DNA from: an uncultured Granulosicoccaceae bacterium
Lineage (GTDB): Bacteria; Pseudomonadota; Gammaproteobacteria; Granulosicoccales; Granulosicoccaceae
Length of the DNA stretch: 34,026 nt
Reading direction: 5' to 3'
Assembly: GCA_937957915.1 (NCBI GenBank)
Contig: CALGNZ010000099.1
Location: 1 to 34,026, forward strand
Shown in pieces: positions 1 to 8,185 of the stretch; position 1 is the stretch's first letter; every line of letters begins with the position of its first letter. Made by a program: the position numbers and the translations under genes. Under the pieces are notes generated by a model that saw nothing but the letters and a program-made list of their open reading frames with translations, did not search any database and was not told where the DNA came from.

Positions 1-39
1 AGTGAATACGGTTATCACACAAGGCAAAGCAACTCATTG

Positions 40-1263
40 TCAGCTGCGGGTGATTCCCTCGCAGAAAGTCGCAATGCGCGACATTGCCTCGGTTATTTCT
101 TCCTCAGAAGATGCATAGGAAATTCGAAAGTTTGGGCTGAGTCCGAACGCCTTGCCGTGAACAGTAGCGACGCCTTGTTCCTGTAACAGCGCCATGCAGA
201 AGTCTACATCCGATTCAAGCAACTGCCCGCCTGCGGTGGTGCCGCCTATAAATGTTGCGCAGGAAGGGTATGCGTAAAAAGCACCGTCTGGCATGACGCA
301 GTCAAGACCTTCAATTGCGTTTAGGGCATCTACCACCAGCGATCGCCTTTTTTGATAAACTGCCAGGTTTTTTGCCAGTGAATCCTGCGGTCCGTTTAAG
401 GCGGCGACGGCTGCCCACTGGCTAACGCTGCAAGTACCTGCACACCACAGACTCTGTACTAACTCCATCGCCTTAATGAGTTCGGCCGGGCCCGCGGCAT
501 AACCAATTCGCCAGCCGGTCATTGCATAGGCTTTGGATACCCCGTTGACGATGAGTGTTCGATCGCGTAGTGCTGGCTCTACCTGCGCCATGGTGCAAAA
601 TGCTTCGTCACTGTAGTTCAGGTGTTCGTACATGTCGTCGGACAGAATCCATACGTGCGGATGGCGTAACAGTACGTTTGCCAGTGCCTGCAGTTCAGCG
701 CGATTATAAACTGCACCGGTTGGATTGCCGGGGCTGTTGATCAGCAACCACTTTGTTTTGTCAGTGATGGCGCTTTCGAGTTGATCGGCGGTGATTTTAA
801 ATTCAGTGTCGGCTGATGTATCAATAATGGTGGCTGTGGCATCACATAGTTCAACACTCTGACGGTATGCCAGCCAGTAGGGTGCTGGCAGAATGACCTC
901 GTCTCCCTTGTTCAGAGTGGCATAGAAGCAGTGAGACAAAATTTGTTTGCCACCCGCACTTACAGTAACTTCAGTGTTGCTGTAGTCGAGTTGGTTTTCG
1001 CGTTTGAATTTTGCGCAGACAGCGGTTTTTAACTCGGGGATTCCACCAATCGGCGGGTATTTGGTTTCGCCACGATTCGCTGCTTCGTACGCCGCATCGA
1101 TGATGTGTTGCGGTGTAGCGAAATCTGGCTGACCAATACCGAGCGAGACAATACTTTTGCCAGCGTCTCTCAGTTCCCGACCCAGTGCGGTAATGGCAAT
1201 GGTGGCGGGTGGCTGGACACGTCCCAGTGGTTCGGATTTGATCAGCTTTGTCATTGTTGTCAC
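40..1263 (-). CDS. Class I pyridoxal-phosphate aminotransferase (aspartate aminotransferase-like)
   Basis: A cytoplasmic fold-type I, PLP-dependent transaminase that probably moves an amino group between an amino acid such as aspartate and 2-oxoglutarate. The 407-residue length is normal for the Ib aspartate/aromatic group. Visible family marks are GQPDF near residue 45, SAGGKQ near 103, APYW near 127, SPGNPTG at 177-183 (Asn180 binds PLP), SDDMYE with Asp210, the Schiff-base lysine Lys244 in NGVSKAYAMTGWRIGY, Arg252, and FRISYA near the C-terminus, where the arginine would bind the substrate carboxylate. The annotated start is GTG; an ATG three codons in (position 1254) is equally plausible. 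It lies 108 bases downstream of cobQ on the same strand. Substrate specificity cannot be read from the sequence, so no gene symbol is given. Confidence 0.93.
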   Translation of the reverse strand: MTTMTKLIKSEPLGRVQPPATIAITALGRELRDAGKSIVSLGIGQPDFATPQHIIDAAYEAANRGETKYPPIGGIPELKTAVCAKFKRENQLDYSNTEVTVSAGGKQILSHCFYATLNKGDEVILPAPYWLAYRQSVELCDATATIIDTSADTEFKITADQLESAITDKTKWLLINSPGNPTGAVYNRAELQALANVLLRHPHVWILSDDMYEHLNYSDEAFCTMAQVEPALRDRTLIVNGVSKAYAMTGWRIGYAAGPAELIKAMELVQSLWCAGTCSVSQWAAVAALNGPQDSLAKNLAVYQKRRSLVVDALNAIEGLDCVMPDGAFYAYPSCATFIGGTTAGGQLLESDVDFCMALLQEQGVATVHGKAFGLSPNFRISYASSEEEITEAMSRIATFCEGITRS

Positions 1264-1371
1264 TTTTGATCTGGCGTTGTAACAGTTTACAGATTACCGA
1301 TGTTTAGCCCAAATAGTTGTTGGACCAAACGCTGGTTGAAACAGATGCTTGTCGGGTCTATGACGGGTCGT

Positions 1372-2859
1372 TTAAGTGAGCTGGCGTGCGTCTGCAAACA
1401 GTGCGTCTACATCAAGCGAGTCGACAAGTTGCTCTGCCAGGGAATCCAGTTCGTGTTCAATGGTGGCTTCGAAGTTCAGGCTACTGTTGGCTTTGGCATC
1501 AATTTGATGCATCCACCATTGACGAAAGCTATCGCTGCTAAACACGCCGTGTACATAGGTACCCTCGACGTTTCCCTGTAAATTGGTGGCACCATCGGCT
1601 TTTCCATTGAGAATAGTCATTGGCCGTTTGGTATCAGCGCCGGTGGTGTGGCCGTTGTGAATTTCATAGCCTGTGATGTTGCCACCGCTGCGTGCGCAGG
1701 TGCCTTGTACCGGGCGTGTGGTTTTAGTGCCATGCATCTGTGTTTCTATGTCGAGCAAACACAGGCCTTCGCGACTACCGCCCTGACCGTCATGACCTTC
1801 CGGATCGTGAATGGCTTTGCCCAGCAACTGGTAGCCCCCGCACAGGCCGGTAACCCGTGCACCACTGCGTGCCAGTGCGACGATGTCGTGATGCCAGCCT
1901 TGCTGGCGCAGGAAGTCCATATCGGCCATGGTAGATTTAGTGCCCGGGATGATCACAGCGTCCGCATCCAGTGGAATGGGTGTGCCCGGTGGTACAAAGT
2001 AAAGTTCTATGTCAGCTTCCATTCGCAATGGATCGACATCATCAAAGTTGGCTATGCGCGACAGCATCGGTACCGCGATTTTAATTTTTTTCGTCTGCCG
2101 GCTGCCGCTTTGGCTACTGTCTGTGTGCTGCAAAATAACGGCATCTTCCTGTGGTAGTCGGGTGGCAGCGCTTATCCATGGAACAACCCCTCGACAGGGC
2201 CATCCGGTGGTATCTTCTATTGTGGTAACCCCGTCTTCAAACAATGACGGATCACCCCGAAAGCGATTGATGACAAAGCTGCTTATCAACGTGGCATCGT
2301 CTTTACTGAGTACCGCTTGGGTACCGGCAATTGCTGCAATTACACCACCGCGGTCAATGTCTCCGATCAGGCACACCGGCGCGTTTACCTCGCAGGCAAA
2401 GCCCATATTGGCGATATCGCGCTGGCGCAGATTAACCTCCGCAGGGCTGCCTGCACCCTCGATTAATACAAGGTCGTGATTTGATACCAGTCGGTGAAAG
2501 CTGTCGAGTACTGGCTGCATCAGGGTGCCGCGTTGTTTTGTCATGTAGTCGTGTGCGGTGATGGTGTCGAGCACTTTGCCGTGCACGACGATCTGTGCGC
2601 TCATGTCGCTTTGCGGTTTGACTAATACCGGATTGAAGTCGACCTGCAGCGGCAGACCGGCTGCTCTTGCCTGTAGTGCCTGGGCACGGCCAATCTCTCC
2701 GCCATCCGGGCAGGCGGCCGCGTTATTCGACATATTTTGCGGTTTAAAAGGGGCGACCCTGATACCGCGTTGCCTGGCAATTCGACAAAGACCAGCCACC
2801 AGTGTGGACTTGCCCACATCAGAGCCTGTGCCCTGAAACATCAGTATGCGTGCGCTCAT
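1372..2859 (-). CDS. cobQ: Cobyric acid synthase, glutamine-hydrolysing
   Basis: CobQ/CbiP amidates the b, d, e and g side chains of adenosyl-cobyrinate a,c-diamide using glutamine and ATP, in late cobalamin synthesis. The 495-residue protein has both expected domains. The N-terminal dethiobiotin-synthetase-like ATPase carries the P-loop GTGSDVGKS at 10-18, followed by FKPQNMSNN and later IEGAGSPAE and GDIDRGG. The C-terminal class I glutamine amidotransferase-like domain has the nucleophilic Cys340 in GLCGGYQLLG and His437 in GTYVHGVF. The ATG start has a purine-rich AAGGCCAGG just upstream. It begins 44 bases after the small secreted protein at 2904-3317 and may share its transcript. No other cobalamin gene is in the window, so it is either a remote part of a split pathway or serves salvage of corrinoid precursors. 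Confidence 0.97.
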   Translation of the reverse strand: MSARILMFQGTGSDVGKSTLVAGLCRIARQRGIRVAPFKPQNMSNNAAACPDGGEIGRAQALQARAAGLPLQVDFNPVLVKPQSDMSAQIVVHGKVLDTITAHDYMTKQRGTLMQPVLDSFHRLVSNHDLVLIEGAGSPAEVNLRQRDIANMGFACEVNAPVCLIGDIDRGGVIAAIAGTQAVLSKDDATLISSFVINRFRGDPSLFEDGVTTIEDTTGWPCRGVVPWISAATRLPQEDAVILQHTDSSQSGSRQTKKIKIAVPMLSRIANFDDVDPLRMEADIELYFVPPGTPIPLDADAVIIPGTKSTMADMDFLRQQGWHHDIVALARSGARVTGLCGGYQLLGKAIHDPEGHDGQGGSREGLCLLDIETQMHGTKTTRPVQGTCARSGGNITGYEIHNGHTTGADTKRPMTILNGKADGATNLQGNVEGTYVHGVFSSDSFRQWWMHQIDAKANSSLNFEATIEHELDSLAEQLVDSLDVDALFADARQLT

Positions 2860-2903
2860 TGCCTGGCCTTACCGCCGTTTTGTCGACAGCACCATTCGGA
2901 TCA

Positions 2904-3317
2904 TTATTTGGTTGCTTCGAGCAGGCAGGCTTTTGCTTTATCGTCTGTGTAGCCGGCATCGTCGTAGACTTTCTTCGGGCAGGCTTCAATTGAATCGTTA
3001 TCAAGCTCGGCAGGGTTGATCTTTTCCGGTAGTGGCAGCAGGCACTGTTTAATAGCCTGCTCTGACAGTGCCAGGCATTCTTTTTCAGTAAAAGCCATAC
3101 ACTCGGTAAAGGCTTTGAGGCTGCAGAGTTGAGTCGACTGGCTTCGCGACATTTGCACCAACAGATCGCGAGCCAGCAGATCCTGTGCAATGAGCGGTGT
3201 GGACATCGTGGTCAGCATGCAGGTCAGAATAACGGCGCCCGCATTCAGGTTGCGTTTCGCGGTAGCAGCGGTGTGCAAAGACAGGCTGTTTTTTGTAGAT
3301 GCAAATCTGAATAGCAT
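2904..3317 (-). CDS. Small secreted Cys-rich protein of unknown function
   Basis: I do not recognise a family. The start is placed at the internal ATG (3317) because AGGGA lies just upstream and the 137-residue product then opens with a positively charged segment and a hydrophobic stretch (about residues 26-44, ending STPLIAQ), which suggests a signal peptide with cleavage near residue 44. The mature part has six cysteines at 65, 73, 81, 92, 113 and 131. The first four are spaced CX7CX7CX10C inside what reads as amphipathic helix, a pattern fitting a disulfide-bonded helical hairpin in the periplasm. The last 40 residues are acidic. It lies upstream of cobQ on the same strand and is divergent from chaC. 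A longer reading from 3461 exists, but its extra 48 residues lack a ribosome site and look like 5' leader. Confidence 0.6.
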   Translation of the reverse strand: MLFRFASTKNSLSLHTAATAKRNLNAGAVILTCMLTTMSTPLIAQDLLARDLLVQMSRSQSTQLCSLKAFTECMAFTEKECLALSEQAIKQCLLPLPEKINPAELDNDSIEACPKKVYDDAGYTDDKAKACLLEATK

Positions 3318-3519
3318 TGTATTTCCCTGAATCAGTTTCTTGTAAAGTATACTGGAATACGCTCGCCCCAATAGGCTGCGAACCGCTGCAAACCGACACA
3401 GGTTTGTCGCCGGCAGCGTCGGTGAATACCAACAAGCCGGTAACCTTATTGGGCCTGACATCCGTGGGCAAGCGCCACGAACGAGGGGAAGGTTCCCCGG
3501 CTAACCACAGAATTGAATC

Positions 3520-4212
3520 GTGCCTGAAGAAAACAAATTAAGCAGACAGGCCATCCTCGACGGTCACATCAGGCGCCTGGCTGAGAGCCGGCCTGGCGCT
3601 ATTCGGTTGATGTCAGATGAAGATCGAGCGGACTCCATTCAGCAGGCGCTGGCACAAGCCCCCTCTCATGACGACGTGTGGATATTTGCCTATGGATCGC
3701 TGATCTGGAATCCGGCGATTCATTTTGCTGATCGAGAGCGGGTTCTGGTCAACGGCTTTCATCGAAGTTTCTGTTTCTGGACGGTGTTGGGCAGGGGGTG
3801 TGAAGATAACCCGGGTTTAATGATGGGGCTGGAACCGGGGGGTGAGTGCAGCGGAGTGGCTTACCGCATCGACGCCGCTGTTCTTGATACCGAGCTCGAT
3901 ATTCTGTTTCGTCGCGAGCTTATGTCGTATGTCTATGAGCCCACCTGGGTGGATGCTTCCCTTGCAGAGACGCCAGAGAAGACAATCAAAGTGCTTGCCT
4001 TTGTCGTTGACCCTCAGCATGAGCGCTTTTGTGGAGAGCTCGATGAAGAAACACTGGTGCGGCACATTGCCACCGCCAGTGGCCCGATAGGCCGCAACTG
4101 CGATTATCTGTTTCAGCTGACCGAGCACCTGCAGGAGCTCGGCTTTGCTGACGAGTCGTTGCTGGAGCTTGAAGCCAAGGTGAGGCGCTATCAAAAACAG
4201 CTTGAAGGCTGA
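3520..4212 (+). CDS. chaC: ChaC-like gamma-glutamylcyclotransferase
   Basis: ChaC-family enzymes are cytosolic and cleave glutathione into 5-oxoproline and Cys-Gly. The 230-residue protein has the family's substrate loop YGSLIWNP at 58-65, then RVLVNGFHRSFCFW, the phrase GLMMGLEPGGECSGVAYRI, and the predicted catalytic Glu133 in RRELMSYVYEP. GPIGRNCDYL and a closing helix follow, as in bacterial ChaC. The first about 50 residues are a charged helical extension also seen in bacterial members. The start is GTG with no clear Shine-Dalgarno sequence, so it is uncertain. The gene is divergent from the small secreted protein and 153 bases upstream of the DMT permease. A hydantoinase/5-oxoprolinase-type gene elsewhere in the window could act on its product, but that link is inferred only. 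Confidence 0.92.
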   Translation: MPEENKLSRQAILDGHIRRLAESRPGAIRLMSDEDRADSIQQALAQAPSHDDVWIFAYGSLIWNPAIHFADRERVLVNGFHRSFCFWTVLGRGCEDNPGLMMGLEPGGECSGVAYRIDAAVLDTELDILFRRELMSYVYEPTWVDASLAETPEKTIKVLAFVVDPQHERFCGELDEETLVRHIATASGPIGRNCDYLFQLTEHLQELGFADESLLELEAKVRRYQKQLEG

Positions 4213-4365
4213 TAAACGCGGCTACGTGGCTCGGTGTTCAGTAGCGTTCTGTGGCGCATATACCAGCCGGGGTTTACGCGTGTGTTATGCCATGCCGGTT
4301 GCGCTCAGTGCTGGCCTTTGCGGGTTGCTCTCGATGTTTAAGAACCGGTGTGAAGGCATGTCGAC

Positions 4366-5277
4366 GTGAGTGTTCAGTCGCCGCGACATACCGCGGCATT
4401 GATGATGGTCTGTGCCAGTGTTTTTATTGCTCTGTCTACCTTTCTTGCCAAGGGAATTGCAGGTCGGTTCGAAGTAGACGCTGTACCACTTCATCCATTG
4501 CAGATAACGGCGGGTCGGTTTATTTTCGCATGGATATTGTGGTTTGTTGTCGTGCTGGTAAAGCGACCGAGAATACAGGGTGTTCACTGGAGCCTGCATA
4601 TCGTTCGTTCTTTTTTTGGCTGGGCAACCGTCACCTGTGTATTTTGGGCCAGTTCTAAAATGGCGCTGGCCGATGCAACGGCGATCAGTTTCCTGACGCC
4701 AGTGGTGACACTGATACTGGCGGTGTTAATACTGAAAGAGCAGGTTGGGCCGGTCAGGTGGAGTGCAGTCGCGATTATGTTAATCGGTGCGCTGGTCTTG
4801 TTGCGCCCCGGTACCAGTGCATTCCAGCCCGCAGCACTTATAGCACTTTGTGCCGCCCTGTTTAGTGCAGTCGAGGCAACCGTTATTAAAAAGATAGCGG
4901 CATTGGAAAGTCGACTGCAAATACTCTTTATCAACAACACCATCGGTGTCGTGTTTGCCGTTACAGCGGCGTACTGGGTATGGCAATCCCCGACATGTGT
5001 GCAGTGGGGCATGCTGGCTGCTGTTGGTTTAAGCATGTCAGTTGCACAGGTGTTTTTCCTGACCAGCATGCGTGATGGTGAAGCGAGCTATGTCATACCG
5101 TTTATGTACAGCACGCTGATTTTCGCGGCAGTGCCAGACTATCTGATTTTCGGCGATGCGCCTGACCTGGTGGGTTTTGTCGGTGCATTGATCATCGTAG
5201 CCGGCGCGGTTTTTCTGGCGTTGCGAGAGCAGGCTCTGGTTCGAAAGAGGCTATCGAGCCGGGGGAACTTGCCGTGA
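4366..5277 (+). CDS. DMT-superfamily permease with two EamA domains
   Basis: An inner-membrane drug/metabolite transporter-type permease of 303 residues with about ten hydrophobic segments arranged as two EamA repeats. The first runs from about residue 10 to 140 and contains the typical phrases HPLQITAGRFIFAW and LADATAISFLTPVVTLILAV with LKEQVG. The second runs from about 150 to 290, with FSAVEATVIKKIA and the closing GALIIVAGAVFLALRE. Substrate cannot be predicted; relatives move amino acids, purines or other small metabolites. The start is a GTG at 4366. An ATG at 4358 reads only three codons before a stop overlapping this GTG, so it is not usable. It follows chaC on the same strand and ends facing the beta-propeller gene. 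Confidence 0.9.
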   Translation: MSVQSPRHTAALMMVCASVFIALSTFLAKGIAGRFEVDAVPLHPLQITAGRFIFAWILWFVVVLVKRPRIQGVHWSLHIVRSFFGWATVTCVFWASSKMALADATAISFLTPVVTLILAVLILKEQVGPVRWSAVAIMLIGALVLLRPGTSAFQPAALIALCAALFSAVEATVIKKIAALESRLQILFINNTIGVVFAVTAAYWVWQSPTCVQWGMLAAVGLSMSVAQVFFLTSMRDGEASYVIPFMYSTLIFAAVPDYLIFGDAPDLVGFVGALIIVAGAVFLALREQALVRKRLSSRGNLP

Positions 5278-5406
5278 TGAGTATTGTGGTGTCGAACAGT
5301 TAGCAGCGCAGTATATCGACTATTTTTAGGAGCGCGCGCTTTGGCTATTTTGGGATTGACTATTGAGGGGTTGGCTATTGAGAGATGAAAATCGATTCGA
5401 TGGTTT

Positions 5407-5522
5407 GGTGCGGTTCGTTTCCCTCACCACACCCTACGTTAGCAACGAATCTGACACCATCGCAAACGGTAAATACAGGTTACAGGGCGTAGTGTGCTCT
5501 GACTGGTGCGAAGCGCACCAGT
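5407..5522. repeat. Palindromic intergenic repeat, copy A
   Basis: The first 26 bases, from GGTGCGGTTCG to CCACAC, are identical to a second copy at 30808. Both continue into an inverted pair (CACACYCTAC at the left and CGTAGTGTG or GGTAGGGTGTG at the right). ACCATCGC lies at a similar offset in each copy. Copy A closes with a compact hairpin. Like copy B it lies between the ends of two convergent genes. It resembles REP- or MITE-like elements; no transposase is nearby. Confidence 0.7.
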
Positions 5523-5528
5523 TCTTTG
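5502..5528 (+). terminator. Hairpin followed by short T-rich stretch
   Basis: ACTGGTGCG and CGCACCAGT form a perfect 9-base-pair stem around a 3-base loop, followed by TCTTTG. It sits between the convergent permease and beta-propeller genes and could end permease transcription. The T tract is weak, so this is a possible rather than a firm intrinsic terminator. Confidence 0.45.
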
Positions 5529-5555
5529 TGGTTTGATGAAACCAAGATTTATCGG

Positions 5556-6542
5556 TTAGCCATCAACAAGTATTGAGTGTGGAACCCGTGCTATTGGCAC
5601 TGACTTAATCACTTTGCGCGATTTTGTTTCGATGACCGACATGTCGTCGGACAAGCCATTCGCGACGAATAATCGTTCCTCTGCTTTGTCCATTGCCAGT
5701 CCCCAGGCTCTTTTGCCGACCAGCACGTAGTCCTGAACTTCGCGTGATTCAATGTCAACAATGGCGACGTGGTTTGCTCTGCCCAGTGCCACGTATGCTG
5801 TTTTTGCCTGACTATCGAACAGAATGCCGACTGGCGTTACTTCGCCTTTGCGGAAGCCTTTTGGTGTGAATTCGATGGTGTCGGTGACGCTGTTTGATTC
5901 GGTATCTATGATGCTGACGGTGCCGCCAATTTCATTGGTAACCCATAACTCGTGGCGGTCGGTGCTGATTGCAAAGCGACGTGGCCTTGTACCGACAGTG
6001 ATATTTGCAAGCAGCTCTTTACTTTCGACATCGACCACGTGGACCAGGTTTGCTTCTTCACTAGTGACGTAGACAAACTTGCCATTGGGGTGGACCAGCA
6101 CGCCTTCCGGCTCTTCGCCAACTTCGACGGTTTCTGCTTCTTTGCTTTCCAGATCGAATATAGACAGTTCACCATCTTCTTCGAGCGTTGTGTAGAGTGT
6201 TTTGCCATCGGGGCTTAGGGCAAACATTTCCGGGTCTTCGCCAACGTCGAGTTCATCGACCACTTCGCCTTTGGCAATATCGACAATTTCTATAAGGTCG
6301 CTGTCGCTCGCGGCGACATAGATAAATTTGCGGTCAGGGCTGAATTCGATGGCGCGGGGTCGCTCGCCAGTTTCGATTTTTCCTATTTTCTCGAGCGATA
6401 CTGAATCCAGTATTATCAGGGCATGGTCTTTTTCTGAACTGACGTAAATGCGATTGGTTTCTGCACTGGCAGACGCGCACATGCCAATGAAGCCAACGGT
6501 TGCCAGCAGGGCGCATAGTCGCTGATATCTAGTAATATTCAA
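5556..6542 (-). CDS. PQQ-catabolism-associated YVTN beta-propeller protein
   Basis: A periplasmic beta-propeller of 328 residues. A signal peptide is visible (about 1-27, ending MCASASA), followed by regular repeats of about 42 residues with phrases such as SPDRKFIYVAAS, SPDGKTLYTT, HPNGKFVYVTSE and ISTDRHELWVTNE. This fits the YVTN family, and the whole matches the propeller subfamily found beside PQQ-dependent alcohol dehydrogenases and their ABC system. The repeats are acidic and contain paired VGE(R/D/E)P turns. It lies 76 bases downstream of the substrate-binding protein on the same strand, as in that system. The family's role is not settled; relatives are thought to assist oxidation of alcohols such as 2-phenylethanol. 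Translation appears to start at TTG, since no upstream ATG or GTG gives a better signal peptide. Confidence 0.85.
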   Translation of the reverse strand: MNITRYQRLCALLATVGFIGMCASASAETNRIYVSSEKDHALIILDSVSLEKIGKIETGERPRAIEFSPDRKFIYVAASDSDLIEIVDIAKGEVVDELDVGEDPEMFALSPDGKTLYTTLEEDGELSIFDLESKEAETVEVGEEPEGVLVHPNGKFVYVTSEEANLVHVVDVESKELLANITVGTRPRRFAISTDRHELWVTNEIGGTVSIIDTESNSVTDTIEFTPKGFRKGEVTPVGILFDSQAKTAYVALGRANHVAIVDIESREVQDYVLVGKRAWGLAMDKAEERLFVANGLSDDMSVIETKSRKVIKSVPIARVPHSILVDG

Positions 6543-6618
6543 GGCTGTTGTCTCGCTTTTGTTGTAACCATGTGTGTGGTGTTTGCCTGGTCTTCAGTCA
6601 GTTGATTACTGTTGCCTG

Positions 6619-7875
6619 TCAGTTACAGGCAGATTCCTGTTCACCCAGGCCGAGTGTGTCCATGTTTTCTGTTTTATGCAGAAACCCGGTTAGCGGAGCG
6701 CGTTCGATGACCGAGCGGCCATCAGTCAGCAACAGGTTTTGCCTGAGTTGTCCGTTCCAGCTTCGGTAGCTGCTGCTGGCGCCTTTAAAGGTGTCTACTT
6801 CCAGATTGTCGCCACGCAGAAATTCATTGATCTGATTGAAATCGGTATTGCCCACCCGCTGTATTGTCTGCACCAGGCTTTTCACTGCGACCCATGCCGC
6901 CCAGTCGATGCTGTTCATGTCGCGCTCGGCGAGTTTGCGAAATCTGTTTTGCAGCTGCGGCGCGCCGTGTCTCTCCCAACTCCAGTGCCATGCCACCGGT
7001 ACCAGTCCGGCTGATCCGACGACCGGACGAGCGTTTTGCGTTTGGAACGGGACCAGCGCTGCAAATTCTGCCAAGGCGTCGAGTACAACAACAACGTCAT
7101 ACTTGCCCTTGGTCAACAGGGCGATGTTGTTTTTACTGCGATTGCGCGGGTCGGTGCCCAATACGAAGTCGCGCGTGTCTCGAATGCGCAGGCCAAGTCT
7201 TTTTGCGCTGGCCAGAAAAGATTCGTTCCAGGCCTGGTCAATCGGCTGTGTGCCCTTGAGTACCAGCAGATTTTTCCATTTGCGGTCGAGCAGAAACTGG
7301 GTCAGGGCATCGGCCAGCATGCGGTGACTTGGAATGGTGTGCAAAAGGTTCGCATCGCAGCGCTGGCGCAAGGTGTCTTCGAATGCGGATACGTTGTACA
7401 ACAGCACTGGCCTGCCTTTCGCCAGTTCGGCGGCTCTGGCTACCATGTCAACTGGCAAATCCAGTAACACGTGCGCTATACCTGCGTCGAAGTACGCTTG
7501 CAGGGTCTCTTCGAGTTGCTCGGGTTTTCGGATGAGCTTTTTTTGCAGGTTCAGGCTTGTACCACTTTCAAGCAAGGCGAATTTGGAATCGTTAATGGCT
7601 AGCTGAGCGCCAGCATCCGGCCTGCCACCGGGCTGCAGAGGCAGGCGTTTGCGCAGGTGCGACTTACTATAGCGCGGATCTTTTTTCCAGCCGATGTAAC
7701 CAATTTCGAGTTCGGACTCTGCATGGCTTACAAATGGTGCGGTAGCAAACAAGGTGCAGCAGATGAATGCAATCAGTGATACCTGCTGACAGAATCTTCT
7801 GCAAAGCCGCTTTGTCCGGGGTATTTGATACGTGCGCTTTGGTTGATTCGTTGGTTGATGCGTTAGTTGATTCAA
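6619..7875 (-). CDS. ABC-type substrate-binding protein of the PQQ-dependent alcohol dehydrogenase system
   Basis: A periplasmic type I binding protein (Leu/Ile/Val-binding or branched-chain fold) of up to 418 residues. It resembles the subfamily encoded beside PQQ-dependent alcohol dehydrogenases: after the signal peptide it begins ELEIGYIGWKKDPRYS, followed by GGRPDAGAQLAINDSKF, and contains VLLDLPVD, YNVSAFEDTLRQRCDANLLHTIPS, LVLKGTQPIDQAWN, VVVLDALAEFAALVPFQT and SWERHGAPQLQNRF. The hydrophobic core of the signal peptide lies near residues 33-52 (cleavage after FVSHA), leaving an unusually long, repetitive N-terminal region. The only in-frame start is TTG (or an upstream CTG), and it sits inside a 12-base tandem repeat, so the start is doubtful. 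The ATP-binding and permease partners normally found with it are absent downstream, where only the propeller gene follows. Confidence 0.85.
   Translation of the reverse strand: MNQLTHQPTNQPKRTYQIPRTKRLCRRFCQQVSLIAFICCTLFATAPFVSHAESELEIGYIGWKKDPRYSKSHLRKRLPLQPGGRPDAGAQLAINDSKFALLESGTSLNLQKKLIRKPEQLEETLQAYFDAGIAHVLLDLPVDMVARAAELAKGRPVLLYNVSAFEDTLRQRCDANLLHTIPSHRMLADALTQFLLDRKWKNLLVLKGTQPIDQAWNESFLASAKRLGLRIRDTRDFVLGTDPRNRSKNNIALLTKGKYDVVVVLDALAEFAALVPFQTQNARPVVGSAGLVPVAWHWSWERHGAPQLQNRFRKLAERDMNSIDWAAWVAVKSLVQTIQRVGNTDFNQINEFLRGDNLEVDTFKGASSSYRSWNGQLRQNLLLTDGRSVIERAPLTGFLHKTENMDTLGLGEQESACN
7839..7874. repeat. 12-base tandem repeat, three units, at the start of the binding-protein gene
   Basis: Plus-strand units TTGGTTGATTCG, TTGGTTGATGCG and TTAGTTGATTCA are contiguous. 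On the minus strand they encode the four-residue pattern (N/H)Q(L/P)T just after the presumed TTG start. Confidence 0.85.
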
Positions 7876-8185
7876 GTGCCGTGGTTTCTGTTGCGTCAGT
7901 GACGGTTGTAGCCAGTGGCACTGCCGCTAATTGCAGCGGTGCGCAGTTTACCTTACCTGTGCTGGTTGCGGACCGGGCAACAGGCTGGCTGCAGGCGAGT
8001 GCTCCCTCTGGCTATTCAGACACCAATCCAGGGTGGAGTCAATACCGGCTGGCGGGTTGCGGGCAAGTTGGCGGTTTGTGAATTTTAATTACAGCAACAC
8101 AGTTATGAGTTGTGCCAGAGATATCAGTTATTTATAATGTCATGACGATATAAGCCAGCACTGACAACGCAGTGGGAAATAAAAT
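7876..8185. other. Divergent intergenic region between the binding protein and GH12 genes
   Basis: This stretch must hold promoters for both divergent genes, but I see no convincing sigma-70 pair. An open frame crosses it on the plus strand without a recognisable protein and is treated as chance. A ribosome-binding GTGGGAAA precedes the ATG at 8186. Confidence 0.4.

Noticed and set aside
7767..8081. 104-codon open frame on the plus strand between the binding protein and GH12 genes
   Set aside because: Its first third is the antisense of the 12-base repeat and signal peptide of the binding protein, it has no recognisable family, and the GH12 gene has its own ribosome site downstream.
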